Positions 1 to 12,168 of a stretch of DNA of 41,960 nucleotides are shown piece after piece; the first letter of the stretch is position 1, and each line of letters starts with the position of its first letter. The position numbers and the translations under genes were made by a program. Source of the DNA: Rhodocyclales bacterium (lineage in GTDB: Bacteria; Pseudomonadota; Gammaproteobacteria; Burkholderiales; Rhodocyclaceae). The stretch lies in NCBI GenBank assembly GCA_016235805.1, contig JACRIY010000093.1:1-41960 (forward strand). The letters are read 5' to 3'. Below the pieces are notes generated by a model. That model worked only from the letters and a program-made list of their open reading frames with translations. It had not been told where the DNA came from and did no database searches.

Positions 1-369
1 GACGAGATGGTGCCCAGCATCAAGAAGACCTCCGACCTCGTTCAGGAGATCGCCGCCGCCAGCCAGGAACAGAGTGCCGGCGTGGGCCAGATCAACGGCG
101 CCATGGGGCAACTGAACAAGGCCACGCAGCAGAACGCCTCGTCGTCCGAGGAACTGGCCGCCACCGCCGAAGAGATGGGTGGCCAGGCCGCGCAGCTTCA
201 AGAGCTGATGGAGTTCTTCAAGATCGAGCAGGGCAATTCAAGAGTCGGCGCCGGCGCTACGGCGAAGCGTGCCCGTCCGGCCGCCGCCGCCCCTGCCACA
301 GCGCCGGCCCCGCGTGCGGCGCGCAAGGCAACGGTGGACGCGACCGAAGGCGACTTCGAGCGCTTCTGA
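1..369 (+). CDS. Methyl-accepting chemotaxis protein, C-terminal fragment
   Basis: The reading frame enters from the left edge and ends at the TGA at 367-369, so only about 122 C-terminal residues are visible. The sequence DLVQEIAAASQEQSAGVGQIN, followed by repeated Gln/Ala/Glu heptads (ATQQNASSSEELAATAEEM), is the descending arm of the cytoplasmic four-helix coiled coil of chemoreceptors, just after the CheA/CheW-binding tip. The last 45 residues are a low-complexity Ala/Pro/Arg linker ending EGDFERF. No classic CheR/CheB-tethering pentapeptide is seen. The sensor domain and start lie outside the window, so the ligand is unknown. Family assignment is secure. Confidence 0.9.
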   Translation, partial: DEMVPSIKKTSDLVQEIAAASQEQSAGVGQINGAMGQLNKATQQNASSSEELAATAEEMGGQAAQLQELMEFFKIEQGNSRVGAGATAKRARPAAAAPATAPAPRAARKATVDATEGDFERF

Positions 370-487
370 GCGTCATGGAAAACCCGGTTCCGGCACCGCA
401 AACCGCGCTTCAGGCACTCGCCGCCGCACATCATCCGGCGGCGGCGAGCGGAGTGCCGTATCCGGATCAATCGAGGCAGGTCACCCG

Positions 488-739
488 ATGAAAAACAATC
501 TGTCAGATTCGAGCGAAAGTGTCACTCTCGCCAACGAACTCAACGATACGTTGGCCGCAATCACCGGCTTCGCCGAACTCGCCGCCGCCAACCGGCAGGT
601 TTGCGAGGATGCCAAGCTGGCGCTCTACATCGATGAAATCCGCAAGCGCGGCCTGCACGGCAGCGAACTGCTGCTGCACTGGGCCAGCCATGTACGAGCC
701 GAGGAAAGTGCTGCGGGCCACGAAAGAGCCAAAACCTGA
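488..739 (+). CDS. Orphan histidine-kinase dimerisation (DHp-like) domain protein lacking the phospho-acceptor His
   Basis: An 83-residue protein. A purine-rich AGGCAGG lies about 8 bases before the ATG at 488. Residues 13-35 (LANELNDTLAAITGFAEL and following) resemble the H-box helix of HisKA domains of the HD-[FL]-NN-x-L type, and residues 40-65 resemble the second DHp helix (YIDEIRKRGLHGSELLLHWA). The position normally held by the phosphorylated His is Asn16. No ATPase domain follows: the frame stops at 739. It lies between a chemoreceptor gene and a convergent FixJ-type regulator. By family logic it could dimerise with, or dock to, components of a two-component system without being phosphorylated. 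That role is inference, and the similarity was judged by eye only. Confidence 0.55.
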   Translation: MKNNLSDSSESVTLANELNDTLAAITGFAELAAANRQVCEDAKLALYIDEIRKRGLHGSELLLHWASHVRAEESAAGHERAKT

Positions 740-742
740 TTG

Positions 743-767
743 GCCGGGGCAGTATCCCTGTCCCGGC
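743..767. terminator. Hairpin between convergent genes
   Basis: GCCGGGGCAG (743-752) pairs with CTGTCCCGGC (758-767) with one G-U pair and a 5-base loop. It lies exactly between the convergent stop codons of the DHp-like gene and the response-regulator gene, overlapping the last base of the latter. There is no U-tract on either strand, so it is at best a weak bidirectional terminator or an mRNA 3'-end stabiliser. Confidence 0.45.
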
Positions 768-1408
768 TACCGCGCAACCGCAGGAATCCGCGCCAGCAGC
801 GCCGCCAGCTCAACCGACGACGAGCAATTCAGCTTGTCCAGGATATTGGCGCGATGAACATCGACAGTGCGCGAACTGATCGCCAGCAGTGCCGCGATTT
901 CACGACTGGTAAGGCCGCGAGCGATGAGTTCGGTGACTTCCCGCTCGCGCGCGGACAGCGTCGCCAGGCAGGCCTGTATTTCCTGCCGCACGGCCTGCGC
1001 CGCGCTCAGCTGGCGGCCTTGCACCAGCATCGCCTGAACGGCATCGATGAACTCGGAATTGGCAAAGGGCTTTTCGAGGAAATCGACGGCCCCCAGCTTC
1101 AGGGCCTGCACCGTCGAGCGCACGTCGCCAAAACTGCTGACGACGATGACCGGCAGGTGACAATCCCGTTCCCGCAGTTGCCTCAAGACTTCAAGGCCAT
1201 TCATGCCCGGCATGCGCAGGTCGAGCAGCATCCCTCCCTGCCAGGACGGCGAAAAAGCCGCGAAAAACTCTTCGCCACTGCCAAACAGCCGCGCCGTAAC
1301 GCCGATGGACTCCAGCAGTTCGCGATAAAGCAAACTCATTACCGGATCGTCCTCGACGACAAAAACGCAGGCATCCGGATTGGATTTGCCTTGCATCGCC
1401 TCAGTCAC
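767..1408 (-). CDS. FixJ/NarL-type response regulator (REC + LuxR HTH)
   Basis: A 213-residue protein. The receiver domain covers roughly residues 14-128: acidic pair in VFVVEDD (20-21), phospho-acceptor Asp63 in LLDLRMPGMNG, switch Ser in VVSSFGD and Lys in FLEKPF. The C-terminal LuxR-type helix-turn-helix covers about residues 145-205 (LSAREREVTELIARGLTSREIAALLAISSRTVDVHRANIL). This architecture is typical of transcription factors phosphorylated by a sensor kinase. It is transcribed divergently from the large hybrid kinase starting near 1722, which is a plausible partner. However, that kinase has its own receiver and Hpt domains, so a relay through Hpt to this regulator would be needed. Target genes are not evident. 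Confidence 0.9.
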   Translation of the reverse strand: MTEAMQGKSNPDACVFVVEDDPVMSLLYRELLESIGVTARLFGSGEEFFAAFSPSWQGGMLLDLRMPGMNGLEVLRQLRERDCHLPVIVVSSFGDVRSTVQALKLGAVDFLEKPFANSEFIDAVQAMLVQGRQLSAAQAVRQEIQACLATLSAREREVTELIARGLTSREIAALLAISSRTVDVHRANILDKLNCSSSVELAALLARIPAVAR

Positions 1409-1721
1409 CTAACATTTGAGTTCGCAGGGTACCAAATTTCCAGGAAAACTATTGACTGTATGATTCTTCGATCAGTTTGGCGTTGCGTTTGGCGCTACCG
1501 GACTCCACGGGCACATCAGTCATGAACCATGCAGGTACTGCCGAGCCTATGGGTTGGGCCTCGCTCCGAAACCCCGCCCTGCCGCGGGCATTGCCCTTGG
1601 TTCGCCCGCGGCGGCGGACCTTGTGAAAGCACCCCCTGTGAACTCCGAAGCAAACAAGCCCTGCGCGGCGGACGGCGGCATGCCGGCAACGGCGGAGGTC
1701 TCCGGCCGCGCTTCGAATGAG

Positions 1722-5330
<3,609 letters not shown>

Positions 5331-5888
5331 CCCGGGCAGCCCGTGCAGTCCGTTTGCATTCAGCTGGCAAGAACATAAGGGACGTTCGGCCTGCTGTCGG
5401 CGAGGGCCTGCCGTGCCGAATTGCATGCGCTGGCCGGAAGTCGCTGCGGACACCGGCCGGATCCTTCAGGCATCGCGCCGACTAAGGGATCTCAGCAAGG
5501 TCGCAAACAACTCCTCGCGTCCCGTCATGCTGGCGCAAGGGCGCGATGATGGCCGATTCGACATGCCAGCCGGTGCAAGCTCTGTGCGCTGCCACGCACA
5601 AGATTGGAACGCCACCGATGCCGAGACCTGTTGCTTTGTCAGCGCAGGGCAGAAGCGGAAAGTCGGCGCTGGTGATACGGCAGGCGATGAGCCTGACATG
5701 CCATCGAGGCGCCCCGGAGAGCACTACCGCAAGCCGGTGGGCTGCCGAACTTGCCTATGCTGCTGCGCATCATGAACGAAGCACTCGAGGAAAAATCCGG
5801 CAATTCCGTGATTCCGTCAGCCAGATCGCGTTTCCGGCGACCGGCGGCCTTATCATGCCCCCATCGACAATCGCCGGCCTCTTCCTCC
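5331..5888. other. Intergenic stretch without a convincing gene
   Basis: About 560 bases between the kinase stop and the chosen decarboxylase start. Several frames are open through it, as expected at this GC content, but none has a ribosome-binding site or a recognisable domain. It contains one copy of the dispersed repeat (5657-5681). If the decarboxylase used the earlier in-frame ATG at 5751 the gap would shrink to 420 bases. I see no clear promoter. Confidence 0.5.
5657..5681 (+). repeat. Dispersed short repeat, copy A
   Basis: Matches the shared core GTCGGCGYTGGYGAYACGG preceded by a purine run (GGAAA). It lies in the non-coding stretch before the PLP-decarboxylase gene. Five further copies (B-F) are listed in this window. 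Confidence 0.5.
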
Positions 5889-7535
5889 ATGCCGATATCC
5901 AGAGAACCCGCCCAGGCCAGCCTGGAAAACCTGCACCGAATCTTCACCGTTCCGGAGACGCCCGATTCCACCCTCGGGCGAATCGACCAGGCCATCTCCG
6001 ACAACCTGATGGGCTTTCTGCAGGACCACATCGTCGCGGTCGAGCGCGACCTCGCCGAGATCGAAGGCGACTTTTCCCAGTCGCGGATTCCCGAAGAGCC
6101 GACGTATGTTTCGGCCTATACGGAATTCCTCAAGGAAAAGGTCGTCTCCCAATCCGTCCACACCGCCTCGCCGGGTTTCATCGGCCACATGACGTCCGCC
6201 TTGCCGAACTTCATGTTGCCGCTCTCCCGCATCCTCACCGCGCTCAACCAGAACCTGGTCAAGGTGGAAACCTCGCGCGCCTTCACGCCCATGGAGCGGC
6301 AGGTGCTGGGCATGCTGCACCGGCTGGTCTACGGCGGCGACGACGCGTTCTACGCCCAGTGGATGCAGGACAGCCGCCACGCCCTCGGCGCTTTCTGCTC
6401 CGGCGGCACCATCGCCAACATCACCGCCCTCTGGGCCGCGCGCAACCGGCTGTTTCGCCCCGAGGGAGAGTTCCGTGGGATCGCCCAGGAAGGCATGTGC
6501 AAAGCCATGGAGCACCTTGGCTGCAAAGGGCTCGCCGTCCTGGTGTCGCGCCGCGGGCATTACTCGCTGGGCAAATCGGTCGACGTGCTGGGCATCGGAC
6601 GCGACAACCTCATCGCGGTGGATACCGACGACGACAACCGCATCGACATGAAATGCCTGCGGCAGCAGTGCACCAGGCTCAAAGCCGAAGGCATCCGCCC
6701 GCTTGCCCTGGTGGGAATCGCGGGAACCACGGAAACCGGCAATATCGATCCGCTCGACGAACTCGCCGACCTGGCGCAGGAACTGGGCTGCCACTTCCAC
6801 GTGGATGCCGCCTGGGGCGGCGCGACGCTGCTCTCCACTACCCACAGGGGCCTGTTCAAAGGCATCGAACGGGCCGACTCCGTCACCATCGACGCGCACA
6901 AGCAGCTGTACGTGCCCATGGGCGCCGGCATGGTGCTGTTCAAGGACCCCACCGCGCTGGCCGCCATCGAGCATCACGCCGCCTACATCCTGCGTGAAGG
7001 CTCACGGGACCTGGGCAGCCACACCCTCGAAGGCTCGCGCTCGGGCATGGCCATGCTGGTCCACGCCGGCCTCTGCATCATCGGCCGCAAGGGCTACGAA
7101 ATCCTCATCGACCAGGGCATCGAACGCGCCCGCCGCTTCGCGCAGCGCATCGACGCCCATCCCGACTTCGAACTGATCACCGAACCCGAACTCAACATCC
7201 TCACCTACCGCTACAACCCGGCCTGGATACAAAAGGAGCTCGCCGATGCTCCGGCCGAAAAAGGCGCGCGCATCAACGAAATCCTCGACAAAGTCACCGA
7301 AACCATGCAGAAGCGCCAGCGCGAAACCGGCCGCACCTTCGTTTCCCGCACGCGCCTCGCGCCCGGCCGCTACCGCGGCGACAGAATCACCGTGTTCCGC
7401 GTGGTCATGGCCAATCCGCTGACCACCGACGAGATCCTGTCCTCGGTCCTCGAAGAGCAGTGCGAGATGGCGGAACAGGAGGAGATCCAGGTGCTGCTCG
7501 AACAGATCGTCGCGCTTTGCGCGCAGGCCGATTGA
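5889..7535 (+). CDS. panP: PLP-dependent decarboxylase, PanP (aspartate 1-decarboxylase-like) family
   Basis: A group II PLP decarboxylase of 548 residues from the ATG at 5889. An in-frame ATG at 5751 would add 46 residues unlike the family. Seen in the sequence: the family signature SVHTASPGFIGHMTSALPNFMLPL, the cofactor-binding region FCSGGTIANITALW, HVDAAWGG (PLP-pyridine Asp), and the Schiff-base lysine at about Lys338 in TIDAHKQLYVPMGAG. The long N-terminus with LVKVETSRAFTPMERQVLGM matches the PanP subgroup described in Vibrio as replacing PanD for beta-alanine synthesis. The alternative is a glutamate or other amino-acid decarboxylase. It is monocistronic in appearance, flanked by unrelated genes. 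The subgroup call is from recalled motifs, without alignment. Confidence 0.85.
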   Translation: MPISREPAQASLENLHRIFTVPETPDSTLGRIDQAISDNLMGFLQDHIVAVERDLAEIEGDFSQSRIPEEPTYVSAYTEFLKEKVVSQSVHTASPGFIGHMTSALPNFMLPLSRILTALNQNLVKVETSRAFTPMERQVLGMLHRLVYGGDDAFYAQWMQDSRHALGAFCSGGTIANITALWAARNRLFRPEGEFRGIAQEGMCKAMEHLGCKGLAVLVSRRGHYSLGKSVDVLGIGRDNLIAVDTDDDNRIDMKCLRQQCTRLKAEGIRPLALVGIAGTTETGNIDPLDELADLAQELGCHFHVDAAWGGATLLSTTHRGLFKGIERADSVTIDAHKQLYVPMGAGMVLFKDPTALAAIEHHAAYILREGSRDLGSHTLEGSRSGMAMLVHAGLCIIGRKGYEILIDQGIERARRFAQRIDAHPDFELITEPELNILTYRYNPAWIQKELADAPAEKGARINEILDKVTETMQKRQRETGRTFVSRTRLAPGRYRGDRITVFRVVMANPLTTDEILSSVLEEQCEMAEQEEIQVLLEQIVALCAQAD

Positions 7536-7617
7536 TACAGTCCGACATCAGCCTGTCGGGCCGCTCGCTCGCGCCGTTCCATTTTGATCGGACGCCATAG
7601 TCCGTCTGGAGCCAAGC

Positions 7618-8298
7618 ATGTTTCGCGTTTCCCTTGTCCGACGTCGGCAGATTTGGCTGCCCAGCGCGTTCGGTTGGCTTGTCCTGATCGCGCTCACGGG
7701 CGTGACGGCCTTGTTGGCCGGCCTCCGTGCCTACCCGTTCCTGGCGCCGAATGAGCCGGTACCCGGAGCCCGCTTGCTCGTCGTCGAAGGTTGGCTGGCA
7801 GCCAGCGAGTTCGATCAGGCAGTGGCGGCGTATCGCAAGGGGCATTACGACCGTGTCGTCACCACAGGCGGCCCCATCGATCGATTCCCAGAATTGCTTG
7901 GGGCATCGAACTATGCGGATTTCGCCGCCCGTTATCTGAAAAGCCATGGGCTTTCGGGTATCGAAGTCATCTCCGTTCCGGCACCTGCATCGGCGCAGGA
8001 CCGGAGCTTTCAGAGCGCGGCCGCGCTGCGCGACTGGGCAAGCAAGCAAGGCTGGGGCGTCGTGACCCTGGATGTATTTTCGAGCGGAACCCATGCCCGG
8101 CGCTCACGCCTGGTATATCGAATGGCCTTCGGGCCGACCATCGACATAGGCATCATCGCAGCCCGGCCTGCCGAGTATGACCCCGACGGATGGTGGCAAA
8201 CAAGTGCCGGGACCAAGGCGGTGCTTGGTGAATCGATCGGGCTGATCTGGACGAAATGCTGCTTTCATCCGCCCGCGCTGGCGCCGCGCGAAAAATGA
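7618..8298 (+). CDS. DUF218 / YdcF-ElyC-like membrane-anchored protein
   Basis: A 226-residue protein with TGGAG seven bases before the ATG. Residues about 17-36 form one transmembrane helix (GWLVLIALTGVTALLAGL), followed by a DUF218-like domain: LLVVEGWLAASEFDQAVAAYRKGHYDRVVTTGG at the front, an acidic/polar centre (DFAARYL), and the end motif VLGESIGLIWTK. The family includes E. coli SanA, YdcF and ElyC, linked to envelope maintenance, but no catalytic activity can be assigned here. It follows the decarboxylase gene after 82 bases and could be read from its own promoter. Moderately sure of the family. Confidence 0.7.
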   Translation: MFRVSLVRRRQIWLPSAFGWLVLIALTGVTALLAGLRAYPFLAPNEPVPGARLLVVEGWLAASEFDQAVAAYRKGHYDRVVTTGGPIDRFPELLGASNYADFAARYLKSHGLSGIEVISVPAPASAQDRSFQSAAALRDWASKQGWGVVTLDVFSSGTHARRSRLVYRMAFGPTIDIGIIAARPAEYDPDGWWQTSAGTKAVLGESIGLIWTKCCFHPPALAPREK

Positions 8299-8453
8299 CA
8301 GGTGGTTTCGCGCCAAATAGCTGACTGGCCATGAATCTGCGCAACCCAGGATCCATGGCCGACACGCCAGTCAGCGCTCCCTCAGAATTCGGCAGTGCCG
8401 ACGAAACCAAGTCGAAACAATATTGCAGGGCCTCGCTAACCGGCGTCGGCTTT

Positions 8454-8921
8454 CTAGTCCTTGATGTCATCCTCGAGCACGGCCAGACTCGTTTGCAGGT
8501 GATCGAGATGGATCAGTCGCTTCACCAGGATATCAATCAGGCAATCCCGAAACTTGACCTGCAAGGGCAAAGGCAGTTTGTCGAGTTTGTTGCCTTTGAG
8601 GACAAAACAGAATGAGTCTTCAAGCGCAATGACATTTGAAGTTCTCGGGATCTGGATCAAAAACGAGATTTCACCAAAGACATTCCCGGCGACCATCGTA
8701 TCGAGAAACTGCTTCGGATTGCTGTTCTTGCTTACGCTTGCCGAACCCTGGAGCATGACGAACAGGGCATTGTCATCTTTTTCGTTTTCGCGAATCAGAA
8801 ACTCGCCGGTTCTGAACCTGGAAAAGAAATGTGGCATGCCCAGCAATACCTTCTTCTCTTCATCGGTAAACTTTTCGAAGAACTGAGTCTTTTTCAGCAG
8901 CAACGGAAGATCGCCGTACAT
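8454..8921 (-). CDS. Single-domain cyclic-nucleotide-binding protein
   Basis: A 155-residue protein with the Crp/PKA-R cNMP-binding fold and no DNA-binding domain. The phosphate-binding cassette is visible: FGEISFLIQIPRTSNV, with Gly83-Glu84 contacting ribose and Arg93 contacting cyclic phosphate in the family, so nucleotide binding is plausible. The start has GAGG seven bases upstream. The C-terminal helix (LIDILVKRLIHLDHLQTSL) may mediate dimerisation. Base composition is visibly less GC-rich than its neighbours (many Lys, Phe, Asn codons with A/T third positions), suggesting different ancestry. It stands alone, so the process it regulates is unknown. Confidence 0.82.
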   Translation of the reverse strand: MYGDLPLLLKKTQFFEKFTDEEKKVLLGMPHFFSRFRTGEFLIRENEKDDNALFVMLQGSASVSKNSNPKQFLDTMVAGNVFGEISFLIQIPRTSNVIALEDSFCFVLKGNKLDKLPLPLQVKFRDCLIDILVKRLIHLDHLQTSLAVLEDDIKD

Positions 8922-9105
8922 GATTTCACCTCGGAGTAAGTAGACAGCGACTCATCACCAGATCAGATCGAACCCGAACAAAACGGAGGAAAGCCGAGGC
9001 GCCGCAGGGGAGTATGGCCGAGGCCGCGTGAAATCGTCAATTGCCGATCCTGGATTGATCCTGATCCGACTTGAGTCGGGAAGGGCCGAAACCTGCAGCG
9101 CCCCG

Positions 9106-9360
9106 TCAGCCATAGTCCGGCCACTCGCTCCTGATCTCCTGCACGCAGGCGTCGATAAAGCCGGCCAGCGCCTTGCGGCAGATATCTGGGTGCCCTGCCC
9201 GGATCGACTTCAGCGCCGCGCCGGCCAGCGCCAGGCGCTCGGCACGGCTGCCGCCGCGGATGATGGCCACCTCCAGGCTGATCGCCTCGGACTCCAGGCC
9301 GCGTCGCGACAGCTGGAATTCCAGGTTGCGGATGCTGTCGTAGTTTTCATCGTTCGTCAT
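9106..9360 (-). CDS. Small hypothetical protein
   Basis: An 84-residue acidic/helical protein beginning MTNDENYDSIRNLEFQLSRRGLE. I chose the ATG at 9360, not the upstream one at 9393, because GAGGGCGAG lies just before it. It contains several predicted amphipathic helices and two to three Cys (ICRKALAGFIDACVQEI) but no motif I recognise. It is transcribed divergently from the Ser/Thr kinase gene, and the roughly 190 bases between them would hold both promoters. Confidence 0.55.
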   Translation of the reverse strand: MTNDENYDSIRNLEFQLSRRGLESEAISLEVAIIRGGSRAERLALAGAALKSIRAGHPDICRKALAGFIDACVQEIRSEWPDYG

Positions 9361-9553
9361 CGGTACTCGCCCTCGCGGAACCCGCCCGCGCAAATTGTCT
9401 CGGCGCCGCCCGGCAAATGCGCATCGCGGCTCTGAGGCAAAGCCGCGATTTTGCCACCGCGAGCGGCGTCGCCGAAGAGCGCACGAGGGCGGCCCCGGCC
9501 CTTTGCGTTACCATTGCCCGACGCCCCTCGAGGACACCCACCGGATCCCTGCC

Positions 9554-10975
9554 TTGGCTGCCGAGTTGCCGCAAACCCTTTCTCCGGCCCTGTCGCCGGG
9601 CACCCTGCTGAAGGAGTACAGCCTGCTTTCTGTGCTCGGCATGGGCGGCTTCGGCATCACCTATCTGGCGGCGGACACCAACCTGCACCTCAAGGTTGCG
9701 ATCAAGGAGTTCTTTCCCTCCAGCGCGGCCGTGCGCAACCAGTTCTCCGGCGCCGTGGCACTGAAGTCGGAACAGGCGCAGGCCGAGTACTCCTGGGGCA
9801 AGGACCGCTTCATGCGCGAGGCGCAGACCCTGGCGCGCTTCCGCCACAAGAACATCGTGCAGGTGTTTCGTTATTTCGAAGCCAACGGCACCTGTTACAT
9901 GGTGATGGCCTATGAAGAGGGCAAGTGCCTGGAAGATGCGCTGGAGGCTGACCCGGCACGCTGGGATACGCAGGCGGTGCTGGCCCTGATGATGCCCCTG
10001 CTCGACGGCCTGGAGTCGGTACATGCGGCGGGATTCCTGCACCGGGACATCAAGCCGGCCAATATCGTGCTACGCGAGAGCGACGGCAGCCCGGTCCTGA
10101 TCGACTTCGGTGCCGCCCGGGCGCCGACCTCCGGCGATGCGCTGACGGTCGTGCTCAGCCACGGCTATGGTCCGCCCGAACAGTATTCCCGCCAGGGCAA
10201 GCAGGGACCGTGGACAGACATCTATGCGCTGGGCGGGGTGCTCTACCGGATCGTCACGGGCTCTCTTCCGCCCATGTCGCTGCACCGGGTGCAGCACGAT
10301 CCGATCATTCCCGCGAGTTTCCATGGCGAAGGCCGCTTCGAGCCGCAGTTCCTCGCGGCGATCGACCTGGCACTGAATGTCGATGAAACGAAGCGGCCGC
10401 AGAACATCGCCGAATGGCGCAAGCAACTGGTCGGCGCTACGACCGCTCACGCCGGCGTTGCCGCGCCGCCCGACGTCGGAGCCAAGGCCGCCTCCACGGC
10501 CGCTCCTGCGGGCAGCCAGGCCGCGGCGACGCCTTCCTCTCGCGTGCGCATCAGCCAGCGCATCGAGGAGGATTCGGAGACGGGCCTGGCCACGCGCATC
10601 GGCCAGGCGATGATCGCCCATCCCTTCCTTAGCCTGCTGCTCCTGGTGACGGCCCTGGTCGCCGGCCCGCAACTCTTGCGGCGACCGGCCACGCCGCCGC
10701 CTCCGCCGCAGGCCGTCCCGGCAAGCGTGCAGGCACCCGCAAGCGCATTCGACGCCCCCGCCGAGCGCCCCGCGCCGCCGCCGGCAAGTGCAGACGGCGA
10801 CCGCCAGCCCAACATTCGCCGTGTCGCAATCGCCGCCTGCGAAGGCAAGGCGATCGGCGCCCCCTGCCGCGTCGTCACGCCGCGCAACGAGGTGATCGAC
10901 GCCACCTGCATGACGTCGGCCGAAGGCCTGCCGATCTGCCGGCCCGCGCGCATTGGCACCCGACCCCCGCGCTAG
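9554..10975 (+). CDS. Membrane Ser/Thr protein kinase with extracytoplasmic Cys module
   Basis: Hanks-type kinase, about 473 residues if a TTG at 9554 is used. The frame opens at an ATG at 9395, but the kinase domain begins only about 20 residues after 9554. Visible: glycine loop LGMGGFGITYLA, catalytic Lys51 (VAIKEFF), HRDIKPANIVL with Asp165, IDFGAAR with Asp184, and GYGPPEQY in place of the APE region. After an Ala/Pro linker comes one transmembrane helix (about 358-376) and an outside tail with four Cys (from Cys429: AACEGKAIGAPC...ATC...ICRP). This tail resembles a small Cys module found in secreted proteins and may be the sensor. Substrates are unknown; NnrS follows 17 bases downstream. 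Confidence 0.88.
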   Translation: MAAELPQTLSPALSPGTLLKEYSLLSVLGMGGFGITYLAADTNLHLKVAIKEFFPSSAAVRNQFSGAVALKSEQAQAEYSWGKDRFMREAQTLARFRHKNIVQVFRYFEANGTCYMVMAYEEGKCLEDALEADPARWDTQAVLALMMPLLDGLESVHAAGFLHRDIKPANIVLRESDGSPVLIDFGAARAPTSGDALTVVLSHGYGPPEQYSRQGKQGPWTDIYALGGVLYRIVTGSLPPMSLHRVQHDPIIPASFHGEGRFEPQFLAAIDLALNVDETKRPQNIAEWRKQLVGATTAHAGVAAPPDVGAKAASTAAPAGSQAAATPSSRVRISQRIEEDSETGLATRIGQAMIAHPFLSLLLLVTALVAGPQLLRRPATPPPPPQAVPASVQAPASAFDAPAERPAPPPASADGDRQPNIRRVAIAACEGKAIGAPCRVVTPRNEVIDATCMTSAEGLPICRPARIGTRPPR

Positions 10976-10992
10976 ATCCGCTCCTCCTCACC

Positions 10993-12168
10993 TTGACCCG
11001 ATCCCCGCTCTGGGCCAGCGCCTTCCGCCCCTTCTACCTGCTGGGTTCCGCCTATGCACCACTGCTGGCGGCGATCTGGTTCGCGGCCTGGCTGGGTCTG
11101 TTGCCGACGCCCGGCGGCATGCCGCTCAAGCTGCTGCATGGCCATGAGTTCGTTTTCGGTTTCGCCACGGCGATCATCCTCGGCATCGTGGTCACTGCGC
11201 TGCCGAGTTGGGCCGACACCGATGAGGTCCAGGGCGGCCGCCTGGTGCTGCTGGCCGGGCTGTGGATCGCCGGGCGCCTGGCTTTCTGGCTGTCGCCCTG
11301 GCTGCCCGCGCCGCTACCGGCGATGGTCGACGGCCTGCTGTTTCCCGCCGCAATCGGGATGCTGACGCCGCAACTGCTGCGGGCAAAGAACCGGCTCTAC
11401 CTGCTGCTGCTGCCGATCCTCGGCGCTCTGTTCATCGCCAACCTGCTCTACTACCAGGCGGCGGCACGGAGCGATGCGCTGCTGGCCGGGCAGGCGCTGC
11501 GCGCCGCGATCTGGGCCATCGTCGTGCTCTACGTGCTGAAGGGCGGCGTGCTGGCGCCGATCTTCACCGGCAACGCGCTGCGCGAAAAAGGTCGCGGCGA
11601 CCAGGTGCCCTTCCTCATGGGGCTGGAGGTGGCCGCGCTGGCGGCCCTGCTGCTGCTGGCGGGCTGCGACCTGGCCGGCGCGCCGCGCGTCTGGACCGGC
11701 GCCGCGGCGCTGGCCTGCACACTGCTCTACGGCTGGCGCAGCCTGCGCTGGCAAGGCTGGCGCGTGGCCGACGTGCCGCTGCTGCTGACCATGCACCTGG
11801 GCTTCGCCTGGCTGCTGCTGGCCTTCGCACTCAAGGCCGTCGCCGAACTGACGGGCGCGCTGCCCGAGTCAGCCTGGCTGCATGCCTTCACCGTCGGCAG
11901 CCTCGGCATGATGATGCTGGGCCTGATGACGCGCGTCAGCCTGCGCCACACCGGCCGCCCGCCGGTGGTGCCGCGCGTGATGCTGGTCGCCTACGGCGCG
12001 ATGCTCCTCGCCGCGTTGCTGCGCGTGGCCGCGGGAGTCGGCGCCCAGCATACTGCGCTGATCGGGTTGGCCACCCTGCTCTGGGCCGCGGCGTTCATGC
12101 TTTACTTCGTGCACTTCGCTGCCATCCTGCTTTCCCTCAGCCTGCCGCGCGCAACGCCAACATCATGA
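10993..12168 (+). CDS. nnrS: NnrS family heme-copper membrane protein
   Basis: A polytopic membrane protein of 391 residues starting at a TTG (10993). Family features: the N-terminal FRPFYLLGSAYA, LLHGHEFVFGFATAIILGIVVTALPSW, and about twelve hydrophobic segments, ending with HAFTVGSLGMMMLGLMTRVSLRHTGR. NnrS proteins are associated with denitrification and nitric-oxide/nitrosative stress protection. The biochemical reaction is unsettled. Its TGA overlaps the ATG of the downstream acyl-CoA synthetase (ATGA at 12165-12168), so the two are translationally coupled, an unusual pairing. Conserved His residues in the HGHE region are candidate heme or metal ligands (inference). Confidence 0.88.
   Translation: MTRSPLWASAFRPFYLLGSAYAPLLAAIWFAAWLGLLPTPGGMPLKLLHGHEFVFGFATAIILGIVVTALPSWADTDEVQGGRLVLLAGLWIAGRLAFWLSPWLPAPLPAMVDGLLFPAAIGMLTPQLLRAKNRLYLLLLPILGALFIANLLYYQAAARSDALLAGQALRAAIWAIVVLYVLKGGVLAPIFTGNALREKGRGDQVPFLMGLEVAALAALLLLAGCDLAGAPRVWTGAAALACTLLYGWRSLRWQGWRVADVPLLLTMHLGFAWLLLAFALKAVAELTGALPESAWLHAFTVGSLGMMMLGLMTRVSLRHTGRPPVVPRVMLVAYGAMLLAALLRVAAGVGAQHTALIGLATLLWAAAFMLYFVHFAAILLSLSLPRATPTS

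Noticed and set aside
5546..6997. 483-residue plus-strand frame overlapping the PLP decarboxylase
   Set aside because: Translation is Arg/His/Pro-rich in the overlap. The decarboxylase frame has the PLP lysine and family motifs.
11262..12164. Long upstream extension of the acyl-CoA synthetase frame through nnrS
   Set aside because: Arg/Ala-rich translation overlapping a real membrane protein. The ATGA overlap at 12165 gives the proper start.
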